A program made the translations under genes and the position numbers. A stretch of DNA of 64,000 nt from Flavobacteriales bacterium. GTDB lineage: Bacteria; Bacteroidota; Bacteroidia; NS11-12g; UBA955. Under the pieces are notes generated by a model. It was given only the letters and a program-made list of their open reading frames with translations. It was not told the origin of the DNA and ran no database searches. Below, piece by piece: positions 1 through 8,920 of this stretch. The stretch spans positions 62,001-126,000 of the forward strand of contig NSIM01000002.1 of NCBI GenBank assembly GCA_002737705.1, in the 5' to 3' direction. Every line of letters begins with the position of its first letter. The first letter of the stretch is position 1.

Positions 1-1
1 C

Positions 2-59
2 CTGTATAATCATATTTTACGATTTCCCACCTGTATAATCACATTTTACGATTTCCCAC
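2..59. repeat. 29-bp tandem duplication, two copies
   Basis: Two adjacent 29-base copies (2-30 and 31-59) differ at one base (CATATT versus CACATT). The inner copy contains the last codons and TGA stop of the paaN-like gene, so the outer copy is a duplicated gene tail just downstream of the stop. It looks like a slippage or replication duplication. The array may continue beyond the left edge of the window. Confidence 0.9.
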
Positions 60-1682
60 CCACACAAACCTTCTGTTTACAAATTGTGCATCGGTAAAAG
101 TAGCATTTCCACTGGGATTTCCCCCAGTAACATGAAAATCACTGAACGCTGCATGTTGGTTTACAAAAGCTGAACCCGTAAAATTAAAACTCACTGGGGT
201 AAACACCTTGTTCATGGTAGATTCCACTTCGTTCATGTAGGCTATATCATTGCTATAACACAAGCATGTAATGGCACCCAAACTTTCGGCAGATTCTGAG
301 GCCAACTGCAAGCTATGCGCCGCATCAAGTGTTTTGACAACAAACAAAATTGGACCAAAACACTCTTGTTTCCAGGTAGTGATATCGTCAGCTTCAACCG
401 CAATAACAACAGGTGAAGCCGTCCGGGCATCCGCAAATTCCGCATTGGGGACAGGCATCGACTGCAAGGCTATGCGCTTTCCCAAGGAAATAGCTTTGAT
501 GCGTTTATTGGTTGCATCATTTTGAATTGCCCCCAAGATACCAGAACCCATTTTGGGGTTTTCAACCAAATTTTGAATGGCATTTGCAATGCCAGAAAAC
601 ACTGCATCATAAGACATAATACCATCAGGAGTATGAATGCCAGCAGAAGGCACAAAAATATTTTGTGGGGCTGTGCACATCTGCCCACTATACAGAGATG
701 CAGAAAAGGCGATATTTGAAAATACCGCAGCTGCATCAGAAACACTTTCAATAATCACGGAGTTGACACCCGATTTTTCGGTAAATACCGTTTTACCCTG
801 AAGAGATTCTATATACTCACCAAATGCAGAACCACCGGTGTAATCGATTATTTTAACAGCACTGTGTTCTGCCAATTTTTTGGCAATGGGATTTGCCAAA
901 GTATCAACACCCAATTGAACCACTGAAGCAGGTAAACCCGCGGCCACAAGAGCCTTTTGCATTTCAGCTACAACAATGGCAATGGGCAACACACTCTTTG
1001 GATGTGGTTTTACGATACCCACATTACCCGTCATCAAACTACCAAACAAACCTGGTACTGTATTCCACGTCGGAAAAGTTGAACAACCAATCACCAACGC
1101 CACACCCTTTGGAATTGCCTTGTAATTTTTTTGCAACGTAAGATCAAACTTTCCCATATTCTTAACCCAATTGATATCGGAAGGAAACCGGTTTAATTCT
1201 TTAAACGCCATCGCCAAGACTTCCAAAGCACGGTCGTTGGCATGGGGACCACTGGCTTGAAATCCCATCAAAAAACTTTGGCCAGTGGTATGCATGGTAG
1301 CATACGCAATTTCAAAAAAACGATTTGCCACTCTATCTAGCGCATCGATCAAAATAGTAGCACGCACATCAATAGGGGTGGAAGACCAAATTTTCTGTGC
1401 CGATTCCGCATTCTGAATAAGGGTGTCGGGAGAAAAGGCAGGGTATTTAATTCCCAATCCGGTCATTAAATAGGGGCTTATTTCCTCTCCAAGCCAGCCT
1501 TCACATCCCTGGGTCTGTATTCCCACAAAATTTTGTATTAACAATGACTGAAAAGCCAATAATCCCGATTGCATACCATCTTCGGCATACGCCCTGGGAG
1601 ATTCTGGCCAAGCCGAGTAAAATGTTCTACTTTCTTGGGCCGCATAAGCAAGTTGCAATCTTTCATTTGTTGTAGTATTCAT
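39..1682 (-). CDS. paaN: Aldehyde dehydrogenase family protein, PaaN-like
   Basis: A 547-aa member of the aldehyde dehydrogenase superfamily, closest in length and motifs to the PaaN group associated with aerobic phenylacetate degradation. The catalytic cysteine lies in GQMCTAPQN (about residue 336) and the general-base glutamate in VFTEKSG (about 302). A nucleotide-binding Rossmann region precedes them (ALVIGCSTFPTWNTVPG). The classic ELGGKSP motif of ordinary aldehyde dehydrogenases is replaced by TEKSGVNSV, as expected for PaaN-type proteins. It is cytoplasmic. No paaABCDE, paaG or paaK genes are visible, so the pathway role is inferred from family only. The ATG start follows an AT-rich leader. 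The last codons lie in a tandem duplication. Confidence 0.82.
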   Translation of the reverse strand: MNTTTNERLQLAYAAQESRTFYSAWPESPRAYAEDGMQSGLLAFQSLLIQNFVGIQTQGCEGWLGEEISPYLMTGLGIKYPAFSPDTLIQNAESAQKIWSSTPIDVRATILIDALDRVANRFFEIAYATMHTTGQSFLMGFQASGPHANDRALEVLAMAFKELNRFPSDINWVKNMGKFDLTLQKNYKAIPKGVALVIGCSTFPTWNTVPGLFGSLMTGNVGIVKPHPKSVLPIAIVVAEMQKALVAAGLPASVVQLGVDTLANPIAKKLAEHSAVKIIDYTGGSAFGEYIESLQGKTVFTEKSGVNSVIIESVSDAAAVFSNIAFSASLYSGQMCTAPQNIFVPSAGIHTPDGIMSYDAVFSGIANAIQNLVENPKMGSGILGAIQNDATNKRIKAISLGKRIALQSMPVPNAEFADARTASPVVIAVEADDITTWKQECFGPILFVVKTLDAAHSLQLASESAESLGAITCLCYSNDIAYMNEVESTMNKVFTPVSFNFTGSAFVNQHAAFSDFHVTGGNPSGNATFTDAQFVNRRFVWVGNRKM

Positions 1683-1739
1683 CGTATATACTCTCTAAGT
1701 TTAGTAAAAAATGTGATTTATAATGGTAAAAACCATTCT

Positions 1740-2066
1740 CTATGCTTGTCCGGTAGGACCTCCAAAACCGAGAGGCAGCATATTATGAGGCATAATACCT
1801 TCTTCAATGGGTATTTCACCAAAATTGTCTTCATATCTACCCAAATTGTCTCCCAATGCCATAATCAAACGCTTGGCATGTTGGGGGGCTAATATGATGC
1901 GACTTTTCACTTTTCCTTTCGGAATACCTGGCATCATTCGAACAAAATCGATGACAAATTCTGTTTGCGAATGGGTGATAATGGCGAAATTACTATAAAT
2001 TCCCTCGGCAATTTCCTCGGTTAATTCGATATCCAAAGCGGGTGATTGTTCTTGATTGTCTTCCAT
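1740..2066 (-). CDS. DUF3467 domain protein
   Basis: Starting at the internal ATG (MEDNQEQ) gives a 108-aa acidic protein. The ORF track begins 70 codons earlier, but that extension is hydrophobic, unlike the family, and overlaps a T9SS tail fragment on the other strand. The core around EIAEGIYSNFAIITHSQTEF and KVKSRIILAPQHAKR matches DUF3467, a small family of unknown function. A box TAATTTTG lies 9 bases before the chosen start and supports it. It is probably a single-gene transcript. Confidence 0.85.
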   Translation of the reverse strand: MEDNQEQSPALDIELTEEIAEGIYSNFAIITHSQTEFVIDFVRMMPGIPKGKVKSRIILAPQHAKRLIMALGDNLGRYEDNFGEIPIEEGIMPHNMLPLGFGGPTGQA

Positions 2067-2424
2067 AGGTACCCACAAAATTAATAGCGGCGAGGCAGTA
2101 TCACACCACTTTAAACTATTTAACCCTAAATTCATCTGCTTTATCGACAATTCAGCCCTAAAAAATATCAGTGCCGTAATCAGACCCAAAAACAAATCAC
2201 TCAATCTGTATCCAAATCCCAGTAATGGCAATATCAGTGTGAACGATATATACGTTTTGACACCATACAAACTCATGAATCAAATGGAAAAAATTGTTGC
2301 ACCAGTAATTATGACACCTAAAAATCCAATTGTGGATATACGTTTATTGCCAAATGCGACCTATATCATCCAAACCACAAATGCGGCAGGTCATATTGCA
2401 AATCAGCAGCTTGTCAAAAAATAG
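2056..2424 (+). pseudogene. Stranded T9SS C-terminal sorting domain fragment
   Basis: This reading frame contains a nearly complete type A T9SS sorting tail: LNLYPNPSNGNISVND, then a degenerate middle, then LPNATYIIQTTNAAGHIANQ and a terminal LVKK before the stop. Such tails are normally the last 75-90 residues of large secreted proteins. Here a stop (TGA) lies just upstream, there is no signal peptide, no ATG at the head and no passenger domain. The adjoining minus-strand gene begins inside the same segment. I read it as the remnant of a deleted secreted-protein gene, not an independent gene. Confidence 0.6.
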
Positions 2425-2526
2425 TTACTGTTGGCATTTCAAATTCACCCTTCAAACGCAATAATACCCTTGGGGTTTGAAGTGTGGGATTAATCCTTTG
2501 AAGTATATTGAACCAACTATCCGTAT

Positions 2527-2910
2527 TTATTTTACGCAAATAACCGAAATCTCAAGCAAAGCATCTTTCGGCAGTCGACACACCTGAACCGTTTCACGGG
2601 CAGGATATTTGCCTTCAGAAAAAAATCCCCCGTAGATGGCATTGACCTTGGGGAAGTCGTTTAGGTCTTTGAGAAATAGAGTCGATTTTACCACCTTGTC
2701 CCAAGTAAGTCCAGAAGCTGATAATAATGCCTGAATGTTTTGCATGACGCGTTTAGATTGGATATCAATATCCGTTTCACTATCAAAATTCCCGGTAGCA
2801 GGATTCAGCCCAATCTGACCAGAAAAATAATAGGTATCGCCCACACGCACGGCCTGACTATAGGGGCCGATAGGGTTGGGCGCATTTTCGGTGTAAATGA
2901 TTTCTCGCAT
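2527..2910 (-). CDS. ridA: RidA family reactive intermediate/imine deaminase
   Basis: A 127-aa protein starting at MREIIYTENAP; the longer ORF-track start adds an unrelated hydrophobic segment and overlaps the divergent neighbour. It has the RidA order: NPIGPYSQAV, YYFSGQIGLNP, the VVKSTLFLKDLNDF helix and the substrate-binding arginine in PARETVQV. RidA proteins form trimers in the cytoplasm and hydrolyse reactive enamine/imine intermediates released by PLP enzymes. It is divergent from the dehydrogenase-like gene, with only 32 bases between start codons, so the two promoters must overlap. Confidence 0.9.
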   Translation of the reverse strand: MREIIYTENAPNPIGPYSQAVRVGDTYYFSGQIGLNPATGNFDSETDIDIQSKRVMQNIQALLSASGLTWDKVVKSTLFLKDLNDFPKVNAIYGGFFSEGKYPARETVQVCRLPKDALLEISVICVK

Positions 2911-2927
2911 GTTGTTGTGGTTTGATG

Positions 2928-2935
2928 TAATTTTG
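2928..2935 (+). promoter_or_regulatory. -7 box TAATTTTG
   Basis: Exact match to the Bacteroidetes -7 consensus TAnnTTTG, 7 bases before the ATG of the 3-hydroxyacyl-CoA dehydrogenase-like gene. It predicts a very short or absent 5' leader. No convincing -33 TTG at 17-23 bases. Confidence 0.5.
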
Positions 2936-2942
2936 TGACTGC

Positions 2943-3614
2943 ATGAAAATAGGAATATTGGCAAGCCCCAGCAAACGAATCGCCTGGGAAAGCAAAAAAA
3001 AACACGCCACTTCATATTCATGGGTGCAAGATAATGAAGCCCACGAAGAATACGACGTATTTATGGACCTGGATTTAGACGACCACATCCATCGGTTAAA
3101 CACATACACACAGAATACCCATACACTTTTTATTCTCAGTGCAGTAAAATATAGTATTGAAGGCGCTTTGAATGCACTCAATCTTAAGAATGTAACACAC
3201 TTTCGGGCCATTGGAATAAATGCACTGCCTACCCTTTTAGAGCGCAATGTAATGGAGTGTAGCAATCCGTTCAATCTCAGCCTAGAAATCATAGAAACAA
3301 TTGCCTTGGCCCTGGATTACGAAAACGTTACGGTTGTAAACAGCCGAGTAGGAATGGTAAGCCCACGCATTGTCTGTATGATTATCAATGAAGCCTATTA
3401 TACTGTTCAAGAACAGACGGCCCAAAAATCTGATATAGACCAAGCCATGAAATTAGGCACAAATTATCCAAAAGGTCCTTTCGAATGGTGTGAAGAGATG
3501 GGAATACGAGAAGTCTATGAAGTGCTGGAATCTCTGTATCAGGATACACACGACGGCCGATATAAAATTTGCCCACTGTTAAAACAAGAATACCTAAAAT
3601 CCCATCCATACTAA
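2943..3614 (+). CDS. 3-hydroxyacyl-CoA dehydrogenase family protein with degenerate NAD domain
   Basis: This 223-aa protein carries a recognisable 3-hydroxyacyl-CoA dehydrogenase C-terminal domain (about residues 128-218): VVNSRVGMVSPRIVCMIINE and LGTNYPKGPFEWCEEMG. The N-terminal part is only about 125 residues, lacks the GxGxxG nucleotide loop (it starts KIGILASPSK) and is shorter than the usual 180-residue Rossmann domain. It may bind acyl-CoA without being a normal NAD-dependent dehydrogenase. A fatty-acid or phenylacetate beta-oxidation role is possible given paaN nearby, but this is inference. The start is fixed by the ATG right after a -7 box. Confidence 0.75.
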   Translation: MKIGILASPSKRIAWESKKKHATSYSWVQDNEAHEEYDVFMDLDLDDHIHRLNTYTQNTHTLFILSAVKYSIEGALNALNLKNVTHFRAIGINALPTLLERNVMECSNPFNLSLEIIETIALALDYENVTVVNSRVGMVSPRIVCMIINEAYYTVQEQTAQKSDIDQAMKLGTNYPKGPFEWCEEMGIREVYEVLESLYQDTHDGRYKICPLLKQEYLKSHPY

Positions 3615-3781
3615 TCCGATACTTCGATTTGGGTCATGGCTAACATTGCTGTTTGAACTTTTATGATTCGAATGGCTATAATACCCAATTTAGCATACAC
3701 ACTATTTATCGTTGGTGGTTCTACCTGCAATTGGTTTTGATTACAGAAAATCAAGCATTGCGCCCTGAAATAGTAGAAACA

Positions 3782-3811
3782 AAAAAGACCGCTCAAATGA
3801 GCGGTCTTTTT
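3782..3811. terminator. Bidirectional rho-independent terminator
   Basis: AAAAAGACCGCTC-AAAT-GAGCGGTCTTTTT forms a perfect 13-bp stem with A and T tracts on both sides. It lies between the convergent dehydrogenase-like gene and the large secreted protein, so it can end both transcripts. Nothing else is recognisable in 3615-3871. Confidence 0.9.
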
Positions 3812-3871
3812 TGTTTTGATCGTAATCTTAAAACCCTTGAGACAATTATCTCATGGCCATTGAATGAATTG

Positions 3872-6800
3872 TTATTTCTGAACAGTGATCTTACGGGTAA
3901 CCTGATTGTTTCCAGATGTTACTTGTACCAAGTAGATTCCGTTGCTTAAATCACCAGCGTTTAAGACCATAACTCCCTGATTGGCAGAAGTCGTAGAATA
4001 AACAACTTTTCCGGTTATGCTCATCACATTAACTGTAATGTTTGCACCGAAAGTTTCACTGGTAGCTACTTTAATATCACCTGATGTTGGATTTGGATAC
4101 ACCGCAACTCCAACTTCTAACAAATCTTTGGTAGCCGCACGATTCATAACGATTTTCTTTATTTTAGTACATTCACAACCTGTTTGACGAACCAATGCCT
4201 TCATGGTTACTGTGTACTCACCGTCACTTTGCAAATCATAATTAACTGCAGCAGCTAGATCCTTGCTCTTAAGTGTTCCACCGCCAGCAAAAATCCAGGT
4301 GTAATCAATGTTGTTCTGTCCACCAGCAACACCGCTGGCATTCACAGGCTCAACCTTAACACCGAAGAAACTATACGCATAATCAGGCGTTGCTTTGAAA
4401 TCACAAGTGCGGGGAGATTCGTTTACTGTTACCCTTTGCGTAATTGAGTCAGAACAACCGTCCAAGATATAAGCGTATAAGGTTACGTTATAACTTGTAG
4501 TTTGGATAATGTTGTACAACTTAGAAGGATCGCTATTGGTTGAATAGGTGTTGTCTCCGAAATCCCACTTGTAGGAAATTTCACCTTGTGGCCATGATGT
4601 ACCATTCTCAAATACAACTGGGTCACCAGCACAAACATCCTTAGATGAGAAATTAGTCTTAGGTTGGGTGGCCACTGATATGTCCTTGGTGATTTCATCC
4701 TTACATCCATTGTCTAGGGTCACACTCAAGATGATTTTTTTAGGCCCTAGATTTGTCCACGACTTACTAGGGGATTTGGTTTTACTGGTAGTTCCATCAC
4801 CAAAATTCCATGAATAGTTCGCAACAGCACCAGCTACATCTGGAGTGGTATTGGTGAAAATGGTAGGTGTCAAAGAACAAGCAGGCGTATTGGTGAAGGC
4901 AACTTTCGGAGATTCACGAACCTCGATTTCCTTGGTCATTGAATCGGTACAACCAAATTCGGAAGAAACAACCAATTTAACCTGTTTTTTTCCATGCTTA
5001 GAGAATGTATATATTGGATTCTCGTCAGTGCTAACACTTCCATTGTCATCGAAATTCCAGAAATTTCCAATCAATCCAGCACCAATTGTAGAATTGTTTG
5101 TGAATGCAAATTTATTGTTGTCGCACACACCACTCTTCAATACATATTTGGCAACAGGTTTTTCAAACTGATATACCTTTGAAGTAAACATAGCAATACA
5201 ACCGTTAAGATCGGCACTCAAAGAAACATAATAGGTTCCTGCTTTTGGGTATTTGACTTTTGCATCAGTGGTAGTTGCGGTTGTGCCATTTCCAAAATCC
5301 CATTTAAACTTGGCATTAATCGGAGACGTTTTGTTTGTGAATACCAAATTATTGCCTAGACACGCATTTACTTTATCGAATGCAACTGTAGGAATAGCGA
5401 ACACTTCTACATCATATTTTTGAGTGAAAATAAAACCGTTTGGCAATGTTTTGGCGGTTAGTAACACTGGATACTTACCTGCTTTTGGAAATCTAAAGAT
5501 AGGCTCAGGCGCATTGGAGGTATCTGCTTTGCTTCCTGTACCAAAATCCCAGAAAAAATCCATAGAACCAGATTTAACTTTAGACGTATTTACAAAAGGA
5601 ACATCATCTCCATTACAAATCTTTGTAGGGTAAGTGTAATCGGTTTTAATAGAAGGATAAATTAACACTTTGCGCTTAATAAACGTATCACAACCATTGT
5701 TATTGTCGGTTACTTTCAATATTATAAGCAACATACTATCTTCCATGTTTGCATCTGAAGTTTTGTATTGTACTTCTAAATTGGTCGTACCAGAAGGTGC
5801 TGTAAGTGTAGCCCCAGAAATCGCTTTTCCTGAAGGGGTATAAGCCTGAACTGTTGCATACCAATTATTAGGAGCGGCAGACCCATACGAACTGTTGCTG
5901 TAAACACGGGGTGCCTTCACATCATAAATAACGGGTATATCTAATACCGTAATATCATAAGGGCGACTTGATTGGTAAATGGCCGTATTTGGAGTACTCG
6001 TTTTGGTTGAAAACTCAAAACTACCCCCTCCAGGTGCTGGTTTAACCAGTGTACTGAATGACAAGGTATCATTTGATGTCTTGTCATCTGGAATATCCAA
6101 GTAAATTTTGATAGAAGTCTGACCGGAAATAGTCAATGAAATCGGTGTTACAAAATCAACCTTGAGGGTTGCACCAGACAAAATTTTGTCTTTAACGAGT
6201 TGACGGGTAGCTTTACCATTTATAGAATACGCTACATAAAAGTTGTAAATAGTATCTATAAAATTGTTTTTGATGTAGATATTTGAAACAGTTTCATGAC
6301 CGGCGCAAACAGATTTCGCTATAGAAAAGTCGGTTTTTACGGCTTCGGCATCCAACATATTTTCTCTTGAACCACGATCAGAAGCAGCTTTATTTCTAAG
6401 TGCAGAGAGCTGATCTAATGTAGAAGCTCCGTTTGCAGGGTTAACATCATTTTGGGTTTCAAAACAATCTGATCTCCAATCGTCTTTGCCCGCAGAAATA
6501 TCTTTCCAGTTGGGGTTTACATAGTTATTACCTGGTCCATTGCCCGTAGAACCTCTCCAATCACCGTATGTATTGTAACCGTTGGTTCCATAACACCAGT
6601 ATTGGTTGGGAGAAGACACCCAAAAAGTATTGTTTTTGCATGATTTTATATTCGATGAGGGGCTAGAATATAAATAGCAACCATATACATAATAGGGGGT
6701 GGTAAAGTCAGCAATGTTACCATTAAACCTAGATTCTGATGCATAATCTTGAAACACGATTCCGTATGCAAAATGATATGAATACCCATTTGAAGGAACT

Positions 6801-8380
6801 TTATAATGAACGGTATTTTGAAGCCACTCAACTTTATAGCCACTCTGGTAACTGTAGGTGTAAATATTGTAATTGCCATACCATGCCAAATTATCAGCCA
6901 TGATGTTTGAGTTGGCACTGTAGTTGCCCAAATAATAAAACATCATCCCGTACATGTAACCCTGACTAGTTGAAGAATTATTACGCAACATTCTGTTGCG
7001 TAAGATATCATAGTTTCCGTAATAAAGGTAAATCCCGTACATAAAATAACTGTAATAATTGTCTATGAAAACATTGTCATTAATTTGATTTCTTGTGCGT
7101 TGGCTGTTTGTTATATTGTAAAGATACATGTGATACAAATATGCAGTACTACCTTCTCCAATTTTACAATTTTTAACTGTATTTCCTATAAAATCTGCAT
7201 CATTACCATACTGTACGTAAAACATGTAAACAGTACCTGAATAGGCGCGTAGATTGTCTATAGTGTTATTATTGTAATCCATAACAGAGTTGTAAAGACC
7301 ATTAACAACAGTAGCATAAGAGTAAACGAAAATATCTTTATAAATATTTTTTTCGAAAATTACTGGAAGTTTGGTTGTTCCATAATTGTATACCATTTGT
7401 GCACCGGTAAAATTACTTATGTAATTGGTTGTTGAACTACTCGAAGCACCTGAATAAGGCAAATCATGAAAATTATTGCCTGTATATGAAGTAGAACGTG
7501 ATTTTCCATAAGTATAGTAGCTATAAATTCCAGTTAATGCAGTTGAAATAGGTGAATTTGAGCTTGCATTGGCGCGAGAAAAATCATTGCTTGTAAATTG
7601 GTCGCCATTGGAGTACATATTATAAATACCATATTGATAAAAATTCTGCACTTTATTACTGCTAAATGTATTATTTTCTGCAGTCGAAGAGTAAGAAGAA
7701 GAATTGCCTGTGGAAACCATACCATAAAATGGACCAGCGGAACTAGATGCCGTTGTTCTCATGGTATTGTTTGAAATGGTATTGTATGACCCTGATGTAA
7801 CTGAAGAAACAGCTGCGGGATTTGCATTGTATGAAATCGCTAGATAGTAAGTTCCAGAAACAGCAGAAGTCAGAGCCGAGAACTCCAAAACACAATTGTC
7901 TATGGTATTGTAGTCAGAACCATTAGAAAATCGGACACAACCAGCGTATGATGCAGTAGTTGAATTACCAATTGTTACATTTTTAATTGTAACATAGTCG
8001 GCACCCTTAAAAGCGATGGCTTCGTATGATCCATTGAAAGATAAAATTGCATTTGACCCACCCCTTGTTGAACTTATACCATCAATAGTAATGGTGTTGG
8101 TGGAAGAAGAACCAGAAATGGCTGCGAATGCAGTTTGAGTGGATGTAGTAATATTTGAACTAACAGCAACTTTTACTGCCCCACTAACACCTGATTTCGA
8201 TAATTCAGAAGCCAAATCGGCCCAATTGGCAAAGTTAGTACCACCTGTGGAAGAGGCCGAATTAATGGTGTAAGACCCACTCATCTGAGCACTGGCTACC
8301 CCAGCCAAACTCAGGAAAATCAGCAATGCTGTCTGTTTGAAGAAGCGAACTGAATGTTTGATTTTGTAATGTGTATTCAT
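3872..8380 (-). CDS. Large secreted T9SS beta-helix/PKD repeat protein
   Basis: From the internal ATG (MNTHYKIKHS) the protein is 1502 aa with a signal peptide ending LAGVASAQ. The ORF-track start adds 15 residues before it. Residues about 30-620 are rich in Asn, Tyr, Ser and Thr, with recurring short turns such as NTIDN, NTISNN and NSIMAD-like rungs typical of a right-handed parallel beta-helix. A central Ig/CARDB-like region follows, then about six PKD-type domains recognised by WDFGTG, WDFGNGTT, WNFDDNG, WNFGDGTT and WDFGDNTY. The end is a type A T9SS sorting domain (VGVAVYPNPTSGDIKV to RKITVQK). It should be exported by Sec, then secreted or anchored by the T9SS. The role could be adhesion or glycan binding. 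The start lies downstream of a long AT-rich leader. Confidence 0.88.
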   Translation of the reverse strand: MNTHYKIKHSVRFFKQTALLIFLSLAGVASAQMSGSYTINSASSTGGTNFANWADLASELSKSGVSGAVKVAVSSNITTSTQTAFAAISGSSSTNTITIDGISSTRGGSNAILSFNGSYEAIAFKGADYVTIKNVTIGNSTTASYAGCVRFSNGSDYNTIDNCVLEFSALTSAVSGTYYLAISYNANPAAVSSVTSGSYNTISNNTMRTTASSSAGPFYGMVSTGNSSSYSSTAENNTFSSNKVQNFYQYGIYNMYSNGDQFTSNDFSRANASSNSPISTALTGIYSYYTYGKSRSTSYTGNNFHDLPYSGASSSSTTNYISNFTGAQMVYNYGTTKLPVIFEKNIYKDIFVYSYATVVNGLYNSVMDYNNNTIDNLRAYSGTVYMFYVQYGNDADFIGNTVKNCKIGEGSTAYLYHMYLYNITNSQRTRNQINDNVFIDNYYSYFMYGIYLYYGNYDILRNRMLRNNSSTSQGYMYGMMFYYLGNYSANSNIMADNLAWYGNYNIYTYSYQSGYKVEWLQNTVHYKVPSNGYSYHFAYGIVFQDYASESRFNGNIADFTTPYYVYGCYLYSSPSSNIKSCKNNTFWVSSPNQYWCYGTNGYNTYGDWRGSTGNGPGNNYVNPNWKDISAGKDDWRSDCFETQNDVNPANGASTLDQLSALRNKAASDRGSRENMLDAEAVKTDFSIAKSVCAGHETVSNIYIKNNFIDTIYNFYVAYSINGKATRQLVKDKILSGATLKVDFVTPISLTISGQTSIKIYLDIPDDKTSNDTLSFSTLVKPAPGGGSFEFSTKTSTPNTAIYQSSRPYDITVLDIPVIYDVKAPRVYSNSSYGSAAPNNWYATVQAYTPSGKAISGATLTAPSGTTNLEVQYKTSDANMEDSMLLIILKVTDNNNGCDTFIKRKVLIYPSIKTDYTYPTKICNGDDVPFVNTSKVKSGSMDFFWDFGTGSKADTSNAPEPIFRFPKAGKYPVLLTAKTLPNGFIFTQKYDVEVFAIPTVAFDKVNACLGNNLVFTNKTSPINAKFKWDFGNGTTATTTDAKVKYPKAGTYYVSLSADLNGCIAMFTSKVYQFEKPVAKYVLKSGVCDNNKFAFTNNSTIGAGLIGNFWNFDDNGSVSTDENPIYTFSKHGKKQVKLVVSSEFGCTDSMTKEIEVRESPKVAFTNTPACSLTPTIFTNTTPDVAGAVANYSWNFGDGTTSKTKSPSKSWTNLGPKKIILSVTLDNGCKDEITKDISVATQPKTNFSSKDVCAGDPVVFENGTSWPQGEISYKWDFGDNTYSTNSDPSKLYNIIQTTSYNVTLYAYILDGCSDSITQRVTVNESPRTCDFKATPDYAYSFFGVKVEPVNASGVAGGQNNIDYTWIFAGGGTLKSKDLAAAVNYDLQSDGEYTVTMKALVRQTGCECTKIKKIVMNRAATKDLLEVGVAVYPNPTSGDIKVATSETFGANITVNVMSITGKVVYSTTSANQGVMVLNAGDLSNGIYLVQVTSGNNQVTRKITVQK

Positions 8381-8920
8381 ATGGTTTTTTAGTTTTATAT
8401 GTATTGTATGCCGCGCAAGATACATAATTTTTAAAAAAACACAATAATTTTTAATAATAAATACGAATTATTTTTATACCCCGACTGTTTTTTTTAATTC
8501 TGTGGGCTTAAGTGGGGTAACAATTTCTGTGTTATGTTGGCTGTAATAAGTTCGTCAATAACTTTCGACAGTGGGTCGGCCTGTATACAATATAACCGCT
8601 TCCTCGTCGAATCGCTGGCGTGGTTTTCCGACGAAGCATTAGCCTGGCCAAGTTTACGAGCACACTTTACCAAAATTGCCTCTGCGCGTTTTGGAACTGG
8701 TTTCAGGGTGCGATCGTATTGGCCGACATTTTGGGGGGATATGTGCTTTGTAGAAATGTCCCCAATTTTCAAGTGATACAACGCCCCAGATTGGAATCAA
8801 TGGGATTTGCTTATGAACCATTTGTGTATATTGGGAACAGCGACCATTTGTGCATATTGGGAACGGCTTGAAACCCTTTCGAGTGTCCGCCACCATGGGC
8901 ATAGGCTACCCTCAGATGGC
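8381..8920. other. 540-bp intergenic region, no recognised gene
   Basis: The half next to the secreted protein is very AT-rich and should hold its promoter. Positions 8494-8781 are open on the minus strand for 95 codons and on the plus strand for 80, but neither translation resembles a family I know and the two overlap fully. A 26-bp tandem duplication lies at 8817-8867. I annotate no gene here. Confidence 0.5.
8817..8867. repeat. 26-bp tandem duplication, two copies
   Basis: ACCATTTGTGTATATTGGGA... and ACCATTTGTGCATATTGGGA... follow each other with a period of 26 bases and two or three differences. They lie just downstream of the FAD oxidoreductase stop codon, outside coding sequence. Confidence 0.85.

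Noticed and set aside
2470-2482. CTTCAAAC...GTTTGAAG inverted repeat at 2450-2482
   Set aside because: Arms of eight bases with a 17-base loop and no T tract; too weak to call a terminator.
8494-8781. 95-aa ORF in the gap upstream of the secreted protein
   Set aside because: No recognised family, and an equally long ORF lies on the opposite strand; kept only as a remark on the intergenic region.
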